The notes: generated from the letters alone by a model not told the origin. 64,000 nucleotides of DNA from Paenibacillus sp. IHBB 10380 (GCF_000949425.1 NZ_CP010976.1:3968001-4032000), one strand, 5' to 3'. Shown: positions 1-10,300, counted from the first letter of the stretch. Numbers and translations: made by a program.

Positions 1-10
1 CATCGATCAT
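1..10 (-). CDS. Start of the next exopolysaccharide gene (partial)
   Basis: An ATG (complement of 8-10) sits downstream of an AGGAAGTG ribosome site that lies inside the end of the preceding glycosyltransferase gene. Only three codons (Met-Ile-Asp) and one base remain before the window ends. The product cannot be identified. Position and coupling suggest the polysaccharide operon continues leftwards. Confidence 0.4.
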
Positions 11-25
11 AATACACTTCCTGTT

Positions 26-1192
26 CTACCAAATTGAGTTAGTGGATAACTCTATCTCCACATTTCTCTCTACTTGATTGAGATAATTTGTCGATTTAGA
101 AGTCATTAACTCCCTGTAAGATCTTGCAACTGCATCCCATTGATAGGTACTATACAACCGCTCTTTCATTCCTCGGCTCTGATCTTCCATGTTGATAACT
201 TCTCTAAATTGTTCAGCTAGTCTTTCCTTCGTAAACAGTAGTCCATATCCACCTAGGACTTCTTTGCTAAATGGACCATCAATGGCCATAACTTTCTTGC
301 AAGATCCCATTGCCTCTAATAAAGCAGGGTTCGTTCCACCAACTGAATTTCCATGGAGATAACACTCGGCATTCTCTCTCAATACCGCAAGTTCTTCTTG
401 ATCGTAATTAGCAGGTAAAATACGAACACCTTTTTTTTGATCAAGGGCCATTAACATTTCGGAATACGGAGTTACATCTCTATACCCTACTAATACAAAT
501 TGATATCCTTCTTCGTATAACCTAGATTTAATAAATCCTTCTATGATCTTCAGAGGGAGGTTGTCGAGTTCAAATCTGGTAATTTGAATAAAATACTTTT
601 GTCCATTTAGTTCGTATTTTTTCAAAATATCTAGTTTCTTTTCTTCATCTATTTGCGAAATCATTGGTGCTCCATATGGAATAAATTGCGTATTTCTGAG
701 AAATATAGATTTATAGTAATTTTGAATGGACACGGAATCTGAAATTAATTTTTTGCAAAACAAACATATGAGTAAAGAAGAGAAAAAATAATATAGTTTG
801 AACGGCCATGACCATTTCATTCTTCTCCATTCTAATCCGTCTGTATTTACAGCCATCGGAATTCTAGCCAACCTAGTAAGGAGAATCCCAGGTAAATTAG
901 CATTATTAAACCAAAACACGAAATCGTATTCTTTTCGATGTTTAAACAAGTATTTTCCTGTATTTATTGATGAAACGAAGGTGTCCAGCTTTCTTGATGG
1001 ACTTCCTTTTACATTAATAATTTTCCTATCATCAATTGAATCATTGTTACCCTCAGATTCAGATCGTCCAAACACATGACAGTCGACACCTTCTTGAACT
1101 AATCTTAAGGTAATCTCATCGACAGCCGTCTCAAATCCACCATAAGCAGCAGGTATTCCTCTTGTACCGCAAAAAGCAACTGTAGCTTTCAT
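26..1192 (-). CDS. Glycosyltransferase, DUF1972 / rhamnosyltransferase-like, GT-B fold
   Basis: Probable cytoplasmic glycosyltransferase adding a sugar to the lipid-linked exopolysaccharide unit. The N-terminus (MKATVAFCGTRGIPAAYGGF) is typical of the DUF1972 family of rhamnosyltransferase-like enzymes. The C-terminal half has the GT4-type nucleotide-sugar region, including GGTNPALLEAMG. I chose ATG at 1192 because GGGGTG lies 5 bases upstream; a GTG at 1198 would add two residues. It is the fifth gene of the minus-strand operon, 18 bases after the preceding glycosyltransferase. Donor and acceptor cannot be told from sequence. Confidence 0.85.
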   Translation of the reverse strand: MKATVAFCGTRGIPAAYGGFETAVDEITLRLVQEGVDCHVFGRSESEGNNDSIDDRKIINVKGSPSRKLDTFVSSINTGKYLFKHRKEYDFVFWFNNANLPGILLTRLARIPMAVNTDGLEWRRMKWSWPFKLYYFFSSLLICLFCKKLISDSVSIQNYYKSIFLRNTQFIPYGAPMISQIDEEKKLDILKKYELNGQKYFIQITRFELDNLPLKIIEGFIKSRLYEEGYQFVLVGYRDVTPYSEMLMALDQKKGVRILPANYDQEELAVLRENAECYLHGNSVGGTNPALLEAMGSCKKVMAIDGPFSKEVLGGYGLLFTKERLAEQFREVINMEDQSRGMKERLYSTYQWDAVARSYRELMTSKSTNYLNQVERNVEIELSTNSIW

Positions 1193-1210
1193 ATGCACAC
1201 CCCGTTCGAC

Positions 1211-2332
1211 CTAACTTTTATAAACACACATTGATAGAACTTCTTGTAAGGAGTTCAGATATGACTGTGCCGCAGACTGCCATGTCCATTTGGCTGCTTG
1301 AGAATATCCCAAAGAAATAAGCTCTGTTTGAAGGTTAGGTTTACCCAGAAGTTCTCCCATTCTTTCGGCAATCCCCAACGCGTTGTTAGGATCAATCAGA
1401 ATCCCTGCATCACCAATAATTTCTGGGATAGCCGTTGTGTTGGAGGATACAACCGGAACACCGCAAGCCATCGCTTCAATTGGAGGAATACCGAAACCTT
1501 CTGCAAAAGTAGGATACACAAAAAGTCCAGCTGCCCGATAAATATGAGGAAGCATCTCGTCATCTACTGAATCTATTATTTTCACATCTTCTTCTAAATT
1601 GAGTTCTTTAATTCTTCCGAAAAATTGTTTGAATCCAAAATCAGGACTTCCAACAATAACAAGGGTACCCAATTCATCACACTGCTTCTCTTTTAATATC
1701 TTGTATGCATGAAGAAGTTGTATATGATTCTTCCTCGGTTCAATTCTACCCACTGTTAATATATAATTCTTAACTCCATACTTTTCGTAAACAATATCTC
1801 TCGATAATTCCTTGTTATTAGGACAAAACCTAGTAAGATCTACACCATTCGGAACCACTTTCACTTTGTGTTCCGGCACCCCGTACAATTCAATAATTTT
1901 GTTTTTTGAATATTGAGATACCGTATGAATTTGCTTCGCTTTTTGAGCGGAGTATCTAACCAGGATTTTGTTCCTCAGCACTTCTTTCTTCGTGAAAAAT
2001 TGAGGATGTGTTTCAAATAAAACATCATGTATGGTCACGATCGTGTCACAAGGAACCATTAAAGGTGAGATGTAGGTCGTATGGTACAGATCAATTTTAT
2101 TTTCTTTTAGCAGCGGACTCGTTTGATATGTCAACCTTTTGATCTTAGAAGCTGACTTAAATTCAACATATTTGGGTTCATTTCCATAGGGGTATCCTAA
2201 AGACCAGTGACCAAAGAAACAGTAGTTATTATCATCCTCCTGCCTCATCACTTCATGATATAAATTTAACAGATAGGTTCTGCTCCCTTGAAACTTACCT
2301 GCCAGTACGTGGGCATCTACCCCAATTCTCAT
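1211..2332 (-). CDS. Glycosyltransferase family 4 (exopolysaccharide)
   Basis: 373-residue GT-B glycosyltransferase of the GT4 group. Visible signs are the N-terminal Rossmann start (MRIGVDAHVLAG), the turn VGRIEPRKNH, and the donor-binding E-x7-E motif in EGFGIPPIEAMACGVPVV. The start is set by AAGGAG seven bases upstream of the ATG. It lies 23 bases after the phosphoglycosyl transferase gene in the same operon, so it probably adds an early sugar to the undecaprenyl-diphosphate-linked intermediate. The sugar transferred is not predictable. Confidence 0.87.
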   Translation of the reverse strand: MRIGVDAHVLAGKFQGSRTYLLNLYHEVMRQEDDNNYCFFGHWSLGYPYGNEPKYVEFKSASKIKRLTYQTSPLLKENKIDLYHTTYISPLMVPCDTIVTIHDVLFETHPQFFTKKEVLRNKILVRYSAQKAKQIHTVSQYSKNKIIELYGVPEHKVKVVPNGVDLTRFCPNNKELSRDIVYEKYGVKNYILTVGRIEPRKNHIQLLHAYKILKEKQCDELGTLVIVGSPDFGFKQFFGRIKELNLEEDVKIIDSVDDEMLPHIYRAAGLFVYPTFAEGFGIPPIEAMACGVPVVSSNTTAIPEIIGDAGILIDPNNALGIAERMGELLGKPNLQTELISLGYSQAAKWTWQSAAQSYLNSLQEVLSMCVYKS

Positions 2333-2355
2333 TTCTATTCTCCTTTGAACTATCT

Positions 2356-3054
2356 TTAGAATGCATCTTTGGTTCCAAAGAGCATTCTTATGGTTTTGAA
2401 AATAATCCTGAGATCATATGTAATACTTCTCTGATCTATATATCGGATATCCAGTTCCACCATTTTTTCGAATCCAACACTATTTCTACCACTCACCTGC
2501 CAAAGACCTGTACATCCCGGTGTTACACGAAGTCTTTGTTTATCATAAGTGGAATACTCTGCAATTTCTCTCACGAGTGGCGGTCTAGGACCCACCAGGC
2601 TCATCTCTCCACGAAGAACGTTCCATAATTGAGGTAATTCATCCATACTTGTTTTCCGAATGAACTTCCCTATTTTGGTAATACGGGGGTCATTCTTCAT
2701 TTTAAACATCGCACCACTGACTTCATTCTGATCGAGCAACTCATCTAGTAAATCTTCAGCATTCGAGACCATCGACCTGAATTTGAACATATGGAATTTC
2801 TTCTCGTTCTTACCTACACGAATTTGATGAAAGAATACAGGTCCTTTTGGGTCCTCTAATTTGATAAGTAACGCTACAACTGCAAATAAAGGAGACAATA
2901 GGAGTAGACCCAATGATGCTCCCATCACATCCATAGTTCTCTTCATAAAAAGATACAGTTTATCGGAACGAGTATGATTAGGTACGACATGTGGATAAGG
3001 TAAGTGTTTCTCAAGGAGTACATCACCTTCATTCCTTCGAGATGTTGGAATCAT
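2356..3054 (-). CDS. Undecaprenyl-phosphate sugar phosphotransferase (initiating enzyme)
   Basis: Small (232-residue) monotopic phosphoglycosyl transferase of the bacterial sugar transferase family, which moves a sugar-1-phosphate from a UDP-sugar to undecaprenyl phosphate and starts repeat-unit synthesis. It has one hydrophobic N-terminal segment (about residues 38-62, [17 protein letters not shown]), then [40 protein letters not shown] and the C-terminal LDIRYI block, all family hallmarks. Its ATG overlaps the galU stop (ATGA), which indicates translational coupling. The large multi-TM domain of WbaP/WcaJ is absent, so this is the short catalytic form. Confidence 0.9.
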   Translation of the reverse strand: MIPTSRRNEGDVLLEKHLPYPHVVPNHTRSDKLYLFMKRTMDVMGASLGLLLLSPLFAVVALLIKLEDPKGPVFFHQIRVGKNEKKFHMFKFRSMVSNAEDLLDELLDQNEVSGAMFKMKNDPRITKIGKFIRKTSMDELPQLWNVLRGEMSLVGPRPPLVREIAEYSTYDKQRLRVTPGCTGLWQVSGRNSVGFEKMVELDIRYIDQRSITYDLRIIFKTIRMLFGTKDAF

Positions 3055-3959
3055 GTATACTCACCTCTACCTACCAGCAATTGTTGTGTTGCTTGTTTCT
3101 CCATTAATTCTTTAAGAGCAACAAGCATCGGAAGTCTTAACTCGTTATTCTGAAGTGCAAAATCCAAAGTTGTTAAGATAAACCCAAGCTTCTCCCCTAC
3201 ATCGTACCGGATGCCTTCAAAATCATAGGCATATACTCCTTGATGTTCATTCAGAAGTTGGATTGCATCTGTCAACTGAATTTCTCCTCCAGCACCTATT
3301 CTTTGCTCTTCTAAAAACCGAAAAATATCAGGAGATAATATGTATCTACCCATAATGGCAAGATTAGAAGGAGCCTTACCTTGTGCTGGTTTTTCAACAA
3401 ATTGATGAACTGAACTCAGTCTACCTTCCGATTTCAAAGGATCTATAATTCCATAACGATGCGTCTGATGAGGCAAGACTGTTTGCACTCCAACAATGGA
3501 TCGTCCTGTGATCTCATACTGCTCAATCAGCTGCTTCGTGCACGGTAATTCCGAGACAACAATATCGTCACCTAATAATACGGCAAACGGTTCGTCGCCA
3601 ATGAATTTCCTAGCGCACCATACCGCATGCCCTAATCCTTTGGCTTCTTTCTGCCTTATATAATGAATATCTACATTAGAAGACTTCCGAACTTCATCTA
3701 ATACTTCTAGCTTTCCTTGTTGAATTAATGTGTGTTCGAGTTCAAATGCATTATCAAAGTGATCTTCAATGGCTCTCTTCCCTTTTCCGGTTACAATGAT
3801 AATATCTTCAATACCAGAAGCAATAGCCTCTTCCACGATATACTGAATCGTGGGCTTATCAACAATCGGCAGCATTTCCTTCGGCATTGCCTTCGTAGCC
3901 GGTAAGAAACGAGTGCCTAAACCTGCTGCCGGGATAATTGCCTTCCTCACTTTTTTCAT
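3051..3959 (-). CDS. galU: UTP--glucose-1-phosphate uridylyltransferase
   Basis: Makes UDP-glucose from UTP and glucose-1-phosphate. The nucleotidyltransferase signature [19 protein letters not shown] is at the N-terminus, and the family motifs [16 protein letters not shown], [10 protein letters not shown] and FVEKP follow. At about 302 residues it is a normal GalU/GtaB length. The ATG at 3959 is preceded by AGGATGG; a GTG three bases upstream is the alternative. Its place in the operon argues that it supplies UDP-glucose for this polysaccharide; a second galU elsewhere in the genome is possible. Confidence 0.93.
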   Translation of the reverse strand: MKKVRKAIIPAAGLGTRFLPATKAMPKEMLPIVDKPTIQYIVEEAIASGIEDIIIVTGKGKRAIEDHFDNAFELEHTLIQQGKLEVLDEVRKSSNVDIHYIRQKEAKGLGHAVWCARKFIGDEPFAVLLGDDIVVSELPCTKQLIEQYEITGRSIVGVQTVLPHQTHRYGIIDPLKSEGRLSSVHQFVEKPAQGKAPSNLAIMGRYILSPDIFRFLEEQRIGAGGEIQLTDAIQLLNEHQGVYAYDFEGIRYDVGEKLGFILTTLDFALQNNELRLPMLVALKELMEKQATQQLLVGRGEYT

Positions 3960-3998
3960 CACTTACCATCCTATCCTTTTATCTTTATTTAAAAGCAT

Positions 3999-4038
3999 GA
4001 TTTGTACTGGTTTACATAAAAGTAAACCAGCACAAATC
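3999..4038 (-). promoter_or_regulatory. Long hairpin between kinase gene and galU
   Basis: A 17-bp inverted repeat (arms 3999-4015 and 4022-4038) encloses a 6-base loop. The one imperfect position is G-U on the minus-strand RNA but A-C on the plus strand, so the structure is better as minus-strand RNA, the direction of the operon. Only short T runs follow. It lies in a 238-base gap inside an otherwise tight operon. It may be a partial terminator or RNA-processing/stability site separating regulatory from biosynthetic genes. Confidence 0.55.
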
Positions 4039-4197
4039 TTACCTTCAATGTGCAAAAATAGGGCATTAAACCCATCCTCACTTCACACCATTGACGATTC
4101 ACGTCTAAGGTCCAAGGGACCCACAGTATGACCGAGTGCCTACAATGATATAGATATAGTAGGCATTACCTGTAGCTGCATTACAACGCTGTGCTAT

Positions 4198-4884
4198 TTA
4201 TTTCTCACCATAGTAATAGTAATAAGGGTTATCTTTGCCCACATTTATATTATTCAAGACCACTCCGAGAAATCGTGCATTAACATGTTCTAAGTTTGCC
4301 TTTGCCTTCTTAACTACTTCCTTTTTAACTTTGCTCGAGTTCACGACGAGTATGACTCCATCGCAGAATGAGCTCACAATTAATGCATCGGTGACAGCCA
4401 ATACAGGTGGCGTGTCGAATAAAATGACATCATACAGATCTTTAGTCTCTTCCAAGACCGTTTTCATTTTTCTTGAACTTAACATTTCAGAAGGATTCGG
4501 CGGGATGGGCCCAGATGTAATGACATCCAAATGCTCTACGAATGTTTCCCTCACAACATCTTGAAGTTCACATTGATTAGACAATACACTTGTTAACCCA
4601 GTTTGATTAGAAACAGTAAATACCTTATGTAACGAGGGCTTACGAAAGTCTACATCGATCAGGAGTACTTTCTTCCCTTCCTGCGCGTAAGCTACAGCCA
4701 AATTACTAACTGTAATGGTTTTACCTTCACCAGCCTGAGCAGATGCAACCATGATTGTACGGATCTGCTCATCAATGGAGGAGAAAAGAATATTAGTGCG
4801 AAGCGTTCGGTAAGCCTCTGATATCGGAGATTTAGGATTAATTGAGGTAACTAGATTGTGATTCTCATTGATTGAGCGTGGCAT
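4198..4884 (-). CDS. Bacterial tyrosine kinase (BY-kinase, CpsD/EpsB/PtkA type)
   Basis: Cytoplasmic autokinase that controls exopolysaccharide polymerisation with its membrane adaptor. Motifs seen: Walker A in ASAQAGEGKT, Walker A' in VLLIDVDFRKP, Walker B in VILFDTPP, and a C-terminal tyrosine cluster (NPYYYYYGEK) that is the usual autophosphorylation tail. About 228 residues, normal for the split Firmicutes form. ATG at 4884 is preferred over GTG at 4896 because AGGTGAAGG ends five bases upstream. The gene overlaps the end of the chain-length gene by 20 bases, so the two are coupled. Confidence 0.9.
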   Translation of the reverse strand: MPRSINENHNLVTSINPKSPISEAYRTLRTNILFSSIDEQIRTIMVASAQAGEGKTITVSNLAVAYAQEGKKVLLIDVDFRKPSLHKVFTVSNQTGLTSVLSNQCELQDVVRETFVEHLDVITSGPIPPNPSEMLSSRKMKTVLEETKDLYDVILFDTPPVLAVTDALIVSSFCDGVILVVNSSKVKKEVVKKAKANLEHVNARFLGVVLNNINVGKDNPYYYYYGEK

Positions 4885-5620
4885 AATTGCCTTCACCTAC
4901 CTGTGTTTGAGATTGAGATTTGGATTTCTTATTAGCCTTGGTGTCATCTTTCCTTATCGTGGTGATCATTGCCAGCGTAGGTAGATTTAGCTCTTTAAGA
5001 ACTTCAGCTTCATTCTTAAACGTGTCATCTAAGTAATCCAACAGAAATACCAGACCTATTGCGAGCATCAGACTCATTATAAAACCGATCATAATGCTTA
5101 TTACCGGATTGATATTCACCGGGAATACTTCATCGGTTAATTTAGCCGAACTCAGAAGGGTAACATTATCTACCTTCATAATCTTGGGAACTTGCTCCTT
5201 AAATACCGCTGCTATCGCATTCACCGTTTTGGCTGCAACTTCATAAGATGGATCTTGATAACTCAAGTTCATGATTTGTGATTCATTCGTAGTACTGACG
5301 ACAACGTTACTAGCTAATTCTTTTACTGTTACGTCTAGATCAGGGTACCTCGTAACTACCTTCTCCATCACTGCCGATGATTTAATGATTCCCATATACG
5401 AATTAATGACCATAATATTGGTCTGGATCGTGCTATAATCCAATAATTTTGTACCTTCAAATTCATTTGCCTGATTTACGATAAGCTCTGCATCAGCTTG
5501 ATAGATAGGTTCTGTATAGTACACACTCTTCACAGCTGCGAATGTACAAACCACTATAACAATCGCGATGATGAGCCACATTTTCTTCCGCATGATATTT
5601 ATATATTCCTTGAGTTCCAT
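4865..5620 (-). CDS. Polysaccharide chain-length / tyrosine-kinase adaptor (Wzz/CapA/EpsA type)
   Basis: Membrane protein of 251 residues with an N-terminal Wzz motif (MELKEYINIMRKKMW), a first membrane segment at about 15-35, an extracellular loop, and a second membrane segment near 172-195 after a proline-containing stretch (SAKLTDEVFPVNINPVIS). Such proteins activate the BY-kinase encoded next and set chain length. The cytoplasmic tail after TM2 is about 55 residues. AGGAGG lies eight bases before the ATG. It is the first gene of the minus-strand operon; the 207 bases upstream hold its promoter. Confidence 0.87.
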   Translation of the reverse strand: MELKEYINIMRKKMWLIIAIVIVVCTFAAVKSVYYTEPIYQADAELIVNQANEFEGTKLLDYSTIQTNIMVINSYMGIIKSSAVMEKVVTRYPDLDVTVKELASNVVVSTTNESQIMNLSYQDPSYEVAAKTVNAIAAVFKEQVPKIMKVDNVTLLSSAKLTDEVFPVNINPVISIMIGFIMSLMLAIGLVFLLDYLDDTFKNEAEVLKELNLPTLAMITTIRKDDTKANKKSKSQSQTQVGEGNYATLNQ

Positions 5621-5827
5621 AAATCGTTCCTCCTGAGTTTGTAATAAAGCTTCCTTAATCCTCCCTATGAATATCTGATGAAATGAAATGTAAATACATT
5701 CTTTTTACATAAATTAAGACACTACTTCTAAACCTTTCTTCTAAAACATTTATGCACTAACTAATGCACTTCCAAGTGATTTATAGTAGAATGAAAGTAA
5801 GTATGTTCATTCAGAAGGAGCATTCTT

Positions 5828-6238
5828 TTAGATGGACAAATTAATATTTCTGCGCATTCCACTTACGTGTAAGTCTTTGGAAACAAAGAAATAATTCAGG
5901 TTGAGAAGCATTCTTTTTAGAAGACTTGTATTATATAATTGATGTTCTTTCGTGCTATGTAATTCGACACGGTATTGATATGATTGTTCATAAATCCCTT
6001 TACTATCTAGTTTTCCAGAGAGCTTAACCACAGAACTAGAATCTTCAATATCAAAACCAAAAATGACATTTTGTTTCATGGGTAGATCTAAATCACTTAA
6101 AAAGCATATTGCATTATCACATAATTCCATTAAAAATATAGGGCGTCGCTTGCTCATTATTTTATTTCCTGCTACTTCTCTAATGTATATATGCGCATTT
6201 AGAGAAAGATTGGCCCAAACATGAATATTGGGATTCAT
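5828..6238 (-). CDS. PilZ-like domain protein (putative)
   Basis: 136-residue protein without signal peptide. The segment from about 30 to 105 (RRPIFLMELCDNAICFLSD, then alternating hydrophobic strands) has the look of a PilZ beta-barrel with an N-terminal basic patch. The c-di-GMP motif D/N-x-S-x-x-G is not intact and the RxxxR is not clear, so ligand binding is doubtful. An internal ATG at 6157 has a better-spaced AGGA and gives a 109-residue form. It lies between the polysaccharide operon and a divergent XRE repressor, so a role in polysaccharide control is plausible but unproven. Confidence 0.45.
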   Translation of the reverse strand: MNPNIHVWANLSLNAHIYIREVAGNKIMSKRRPIFLMELCDNAICFLSDLDLPMKQNVIFGFDIEDSSSVVKLSGKLDSKGIYEQSYQYRVELHSTKEHQLYNTSLLKRMLLNLNYFFVSKDLHVSGMRRNINLSI

Positions 6239-6367
6239 GGATTCGCTTCATTCCTTTGAGATCATATTTGTTACATGGATTGAACTAAAATAAGAAATGA
6301 GGGTCCTACTTTAATTCAATCTATATGAGGTATAAAAATAATCTGATTAGGAAACTATAGTTATTAT

Positions 6368-6417
6368 CCGATACAATTCGTAACCTATTATCAATTTACG
6401 ATACAAAATGTATCATG
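6368..6417. promoter_or_regulatory. Candidate XRE operator sites
   Basis: GATACA-AAA-TGTATC at 6400-6414 is a perfect inverted repeat, and a related half-site CGATACAATT lies at 6369-6378. Both are in the divergent region between the PilZ-like gene and the XRE regulator. The spacing suits an XRE-type repressor controlling its own gene and perhaps the divergent one. The motif does not recur in the polysaccharide promoter region 5621-5827. Confidence 0.5.
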
Positions 6418-6499
6418 TCAAGCATAATTTGGGATTATCTTTTTTGTGCATTCAAAATAGAAATGGATAGCCTTAGAAGTCTAATTGGGAGGATCATTC

Positions 6500-6868
6500 A
6501 TGAATCATGGGAATCGCATAGCAGAACTACGTGAGATACGAGGGTGGACACAAGAAGATCTATCTCGTTCCATCGGCATTACAAGAGCATCACTTTCCCA
6601 TTATGAGAAAAATCGACGCAAACCTGATTTTGAGATATTAAGCAAACTTGCCGATAAATTTGGTGTTTCTATTGACTATTTAATTGGTCGAACAAACCAT
6701 ACAGAACTAGTAATGGATGACGATGTAAGAGAGTTTGTAGATAATTTAGAACTATCTGATGACAAAATTCTCGAACGCATTAATCTAACGATCGACGGTC
6801 GTAGCTTAACAGAGGAAGAAGCCAAGCGATTTATTGCTTTCGTCCGTATGGAACGCATTATGAAATAA
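6500..6868 (+). CDS. XRE/Cro-family transcriptional regulator
   Basis: 122-residue DNA-binding protein. Residues 3-60 form a helix-turn-helix of the Cro/C1 type (GWTQEDLSRSIGITRASLSH, then YEKNRRKPDFEILSKLADKF and VSIDYLIGR). The C-terminal half (DDDVREFVDNLELSDDKILE and TEEEAKRFIAFVRMERIMK) is a helical extension seen in many Bacillales XRE repressors. ATG at 6500 follows GGGAGGATC. It faces a small SinI-like ORF and lies next to the polysaccharide operon, so a SinR-like biofilm role is a reasonable guess, though the protein is not a clear SinR orthologue. Confidence 0.8.
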   Translation: MNHGNRIAELREIRGWTQEDLSRSIGITRASLSHYEKNRRKPDFEILSKLADKFGVSIDYLIGRTNHTELVMDDDVREFVDNLELSDDKILERINLTIDGRSLTEEEAKRFIAFVRMERIMK

Positions 6869-6880
6869 CTAATCATTCAA

Positions 6881-6930
6881 AAAAAAAGCCTTAATTCCTA
6901 AAGTTATTACTTGGGAACTGAGGCTTTTTA
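6881..6930. terminator. Bidirectional terminator after the XRE gene
   Basis: AAAAAGCCTTAATTCC pairs imperfectly with GGGAACTGAGGCTTTTT, giving T runs on both strands. It ends the XRE transcript and may also end the convergent small ORF at 6973-7119. Confidence 0.75.
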
Positions 6931-6972
6931 TATTTAATGTAGCTTACTATGTCTTTTATTAAGACCAACATG

Positions 6973-7119
6973 TCATTTCTGTTGAGCCTTTATGTAATCT
7001 TTCCATTTTTCAGGATGAATACCACATTGTTGCATTATTTTTAGAATGTCTATCTCTCTCTTCTCCGGTTTCTCTCGATTTGACCGGGCTTCGGTACCAA
7101 CTTCTTTTCCTTCTTTCAT
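6973..7119 (-). CDS. Small ORF, possible SinI-like antirepressor
   Basis: 48-residue ORF on the minus strand with GTGAGG nine bases before its ATG. The N-terminal half is very charged (MKEGKEVGTEARSNREKPEK). The tail ILKIMQQCGIHPEKWKDYIK resembles, by eye, the two-helix dimerisation unit of SinI (ELM...ISPEEIRKYL) and of the SinR C-terminus. It converges on the XRE regulator gene and shares its terminator. In B. subtilis SinI binds SinR and relieves repression of biofilm genes. I infer an analogous partner here, but the similarity is short and not tested. Confidence 0.42.
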   Translation of the reverse strand: MKEGKEVGTEARSNREKPEKREIDILKIMQQCGIHPEKWKDYIKAQQK

Positions 7120-7272
7120 CGAAGATAACCTCACTCTACTTTTCATTTATAGTTTTTCATCCTGATTACTCTTACGTCTGATAAGCCTAATCTTTAATAT
7201 TATAGCTTACGACCTTCTTATTTGTTGTCGTCTAATGGAACTATCCCGACAATATAATGGTTCTAATTTTGT

Positions 7273-7326
7273 CGAAAAAAATGGACTTACATCCCAACTC
7301 GCAAGAAGCGATCGGGATGTAAGCCC
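7273..7326 (-). terminator. Terminator of gltB
   Basis: A long stem (GGACTTACATCCC with GGGATGTAAGCCC, one mismatch) followed on the minus strand by a run of T (7274-7280). It lies 43 bases after the gltB stop. Confidence 0.85.
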
Positions 7327-7368
7327 ATAATGAAAAACATTGCGCGATTGTGAAAAAAATCAGTATTT

Positions 7369-10300
7369 TCAGTTACCTCCGGTACGAGCTAGTTCACGCA
7401 TATTGGCTTCAAAAGCTGCAAGAAGCGCAGCTTCTCCAGTTAATCCACTCTCACGTACTTTCTCGATTTGCTGCGTCATCCGTTTATAATCTTTCGGAAT
7501 AACACGAACGAATGAATTCAAGCACTCATTCCAGTTATCTAGTATCGATTGTCCTACAGTACTCCCCGTATAAGACACATGATTCTGAATCAATACACGA
7601 AGGCTTGCTGCTTCTGCAGCATCTTCTATTCTTTCTAACAATACCATTTCAAGATTACAGTCCCTTATAAAGGTTCCTTCTTTATCGTATACATAAGCAA
7701 TACCGCCAGACATTCCTGCAGCGAAGTTACGCCCTGTTTCACCAAGTACAACGACACGTCCGCCTGTCATATATTCACACCCATGGTCGCCAACACCTTC
7801 AACAACCACCTTAACGCCAGAGTTCCGAACTGCGAACCGTTCACCTGCGATACCTCGAATATAAGCTTCGCCACTGGTTGCTCCGTAGAATGCTGTATTA
7901 CCGATAATGACATTCTCTTCCGCTTTGAAGGTAGACTTTGGTGAAGGCTTCACAATAAGCTTACCTCCAGATAGTCCTTTGCCTACATAATCGTTAGAAT
8001 CGCCTATGACTGTCAAAGTCATGCCTTTAGGAACAAAGGCTCCAAAACTTTGGCCGGCTGTACCCATGAATGTAAATTGAATCGTATTCTCTGGCAGACC
8101 CACAGCGCCGTATTTACGTGTCAGTTCACTACCTAAGATCGTACCTACGGCTCTATTTACATTAGTGATTGGAAGTACCCCTTCCACCGATGTTCCATTC
8201 TCTAAGGCAGGTGCTGCCAAATCCAGTAACTGGCGAATATCGAGTGTCTCTTCTAACTCATGGTTCTGACGCTTACTATTATAAGGTGTACTATTCTCAG
8301 GTAGCTCTGGAGAATGAAGTAAGACAGATAAGTCTACACCATGTTTCTTCCAGTGTTCCGAAGCTTGAACCGCATTCAGACAATCCGTGCGTCCGATCAT
8401 ATCTTGAACGGTACGGAAACCTAGTTCAGCCATAATTTCGCGCATATCTTCTGCGATAAATCTCATAAAATTAACCACATGAGCTGGGTCACCCATGAAG
8501 TTCTTACGAAGCTCTGGGTTCTGAGTAGCTACACCTACAGGACAAGTATCCATCTGACAGACTCTCATCATAATACAGCCTAGAGCAACTAGTGGTGCTG
8601 TTGAGAAACCATATTCCTCAGCTCCTAACAAAGCAGCTACAGCTAAATCACGACCATTAAGCATTTTACCATCGGTTTCCAGAACGACCCGATCTCGCAA
8701 GTTGTTAAGAATGAGCGTCTGGTGCGTCTCCGCAAGTCCCAACTCCCAAGGAAGTCCAGCATGACGAATAGAGCCTTGTGGGGAAGCCCCCGTTCCTCCG
8801 TCATAGCCGCTAACAAGAATAATATCTGCACGACCCTTGGCTACTCCTGCAGCAATTGTTCCTACACCGACCTCAGATACCAACTTCACGTTGATGTTCG
8901 CACGTGGATTGGCATTCTTCAAATCATAGATAAGTTCAGCTAAATCTTCGATTGAATAGATGTCATGGTGAGGTGGTGGTGAGATTAGACCTACACCAGG
9001 TGTTGATCCGCGAACTTCTGCTACCCATGGGTAAACTTTGCGACCTGGTAGTTGCCCACCTTCACCTGGCTTCGCACCTTGCGCCATCTTAATCTGAATT
9101 TCATCGGCATTAACCAAGTAATTAGAAGTAACACCGAAACGTCCTGATGCCACCTGCTTAATCGCACTCCGGCGAGAATCTCCATTGCTATCCTTAACGA
9201 AACGAGCCGGATCTTCTCCACCTTCACCTGTGTTACTCTTACCTCCAACACGATTCATCGCAATGGCGATACTTTCATGAGCTTCCTTACTGATCGATCC
9301 GAAGGACATAGCCCCAGTCTTAAATCTTCTCATAATGGATTCTACAGATTCAACTTCTTCTATAGGTACTGAACTTCCCACAGGCTTGAGCTCTAATAAT
9401 GAACGTATTGTAAGACGTTGCTCATTCTCACCTTGAACCAATTGAGCATATTTCTTATATAGCTTATAATCATTCGTTCGAACGGACTGTTGTAATAAGT
9501 GAATCGTCTGTGGATTGAACAGATGCTCTTCACCATCTTTACGCCATTGGTATTCTCCACCTGAATCGAGTTCTTTATCATTACCATCTTTATCTGTAAA
9601 TGCACGATTATGATGAGACAAAGTTTCCAAAGTTACCTCTTCAATACCGATACCACCGATCCGGGATGGTGTACGCGTAAAGTATTGATCTACAAAATCT
9701 GAACGAAGTCCCACGGCTTCAAAAATTTGCGCACCGCGATATGACTGTATCGTAGATATCCCCATTTTGGATAATACTTTAACAACACTCTTAGTAGCCG
9801 CTTTAATATAGTTCTTCACTGCTTTCTCATGGGAAATTCCACGCAACATCCCCTGCTGAATCATGTCATCTAAACTCTCGAATGCAAGATAAGGGTTAAC
9901 TGCACTAACGCCATATCCTAGCAAGAGCGCATAGTGATGGACTTCACGAGGTTCACCTGACTCTAAAAGAATGCTAATCTTCGTCCGCGTACCTTGGCGA
10001 ATGAGATGATGATGCAAGCACGATACAGCTAATAATGCTGGAATCGCTGCATTATCCTTATCCAAACCTCGGTCAGACAATATCAGAATGTTATGACCTT
10101 TATCGATAACACGATCTGCTGCTTCACAGAGTATATTCAAGGCAGTACGTAGCCCCTTCGCCCCATCGGCAGCTAAGAATAAGATCGGAATCGTCATCGA
10201 CTTAAAGCCTGGACGGTGAACATGACGAATTTTAGCGAAATCCTCATTAGATAGGACTGGTGTATGCAGACGAATATGTCGACAGCTTTCCGGTTCCGGA

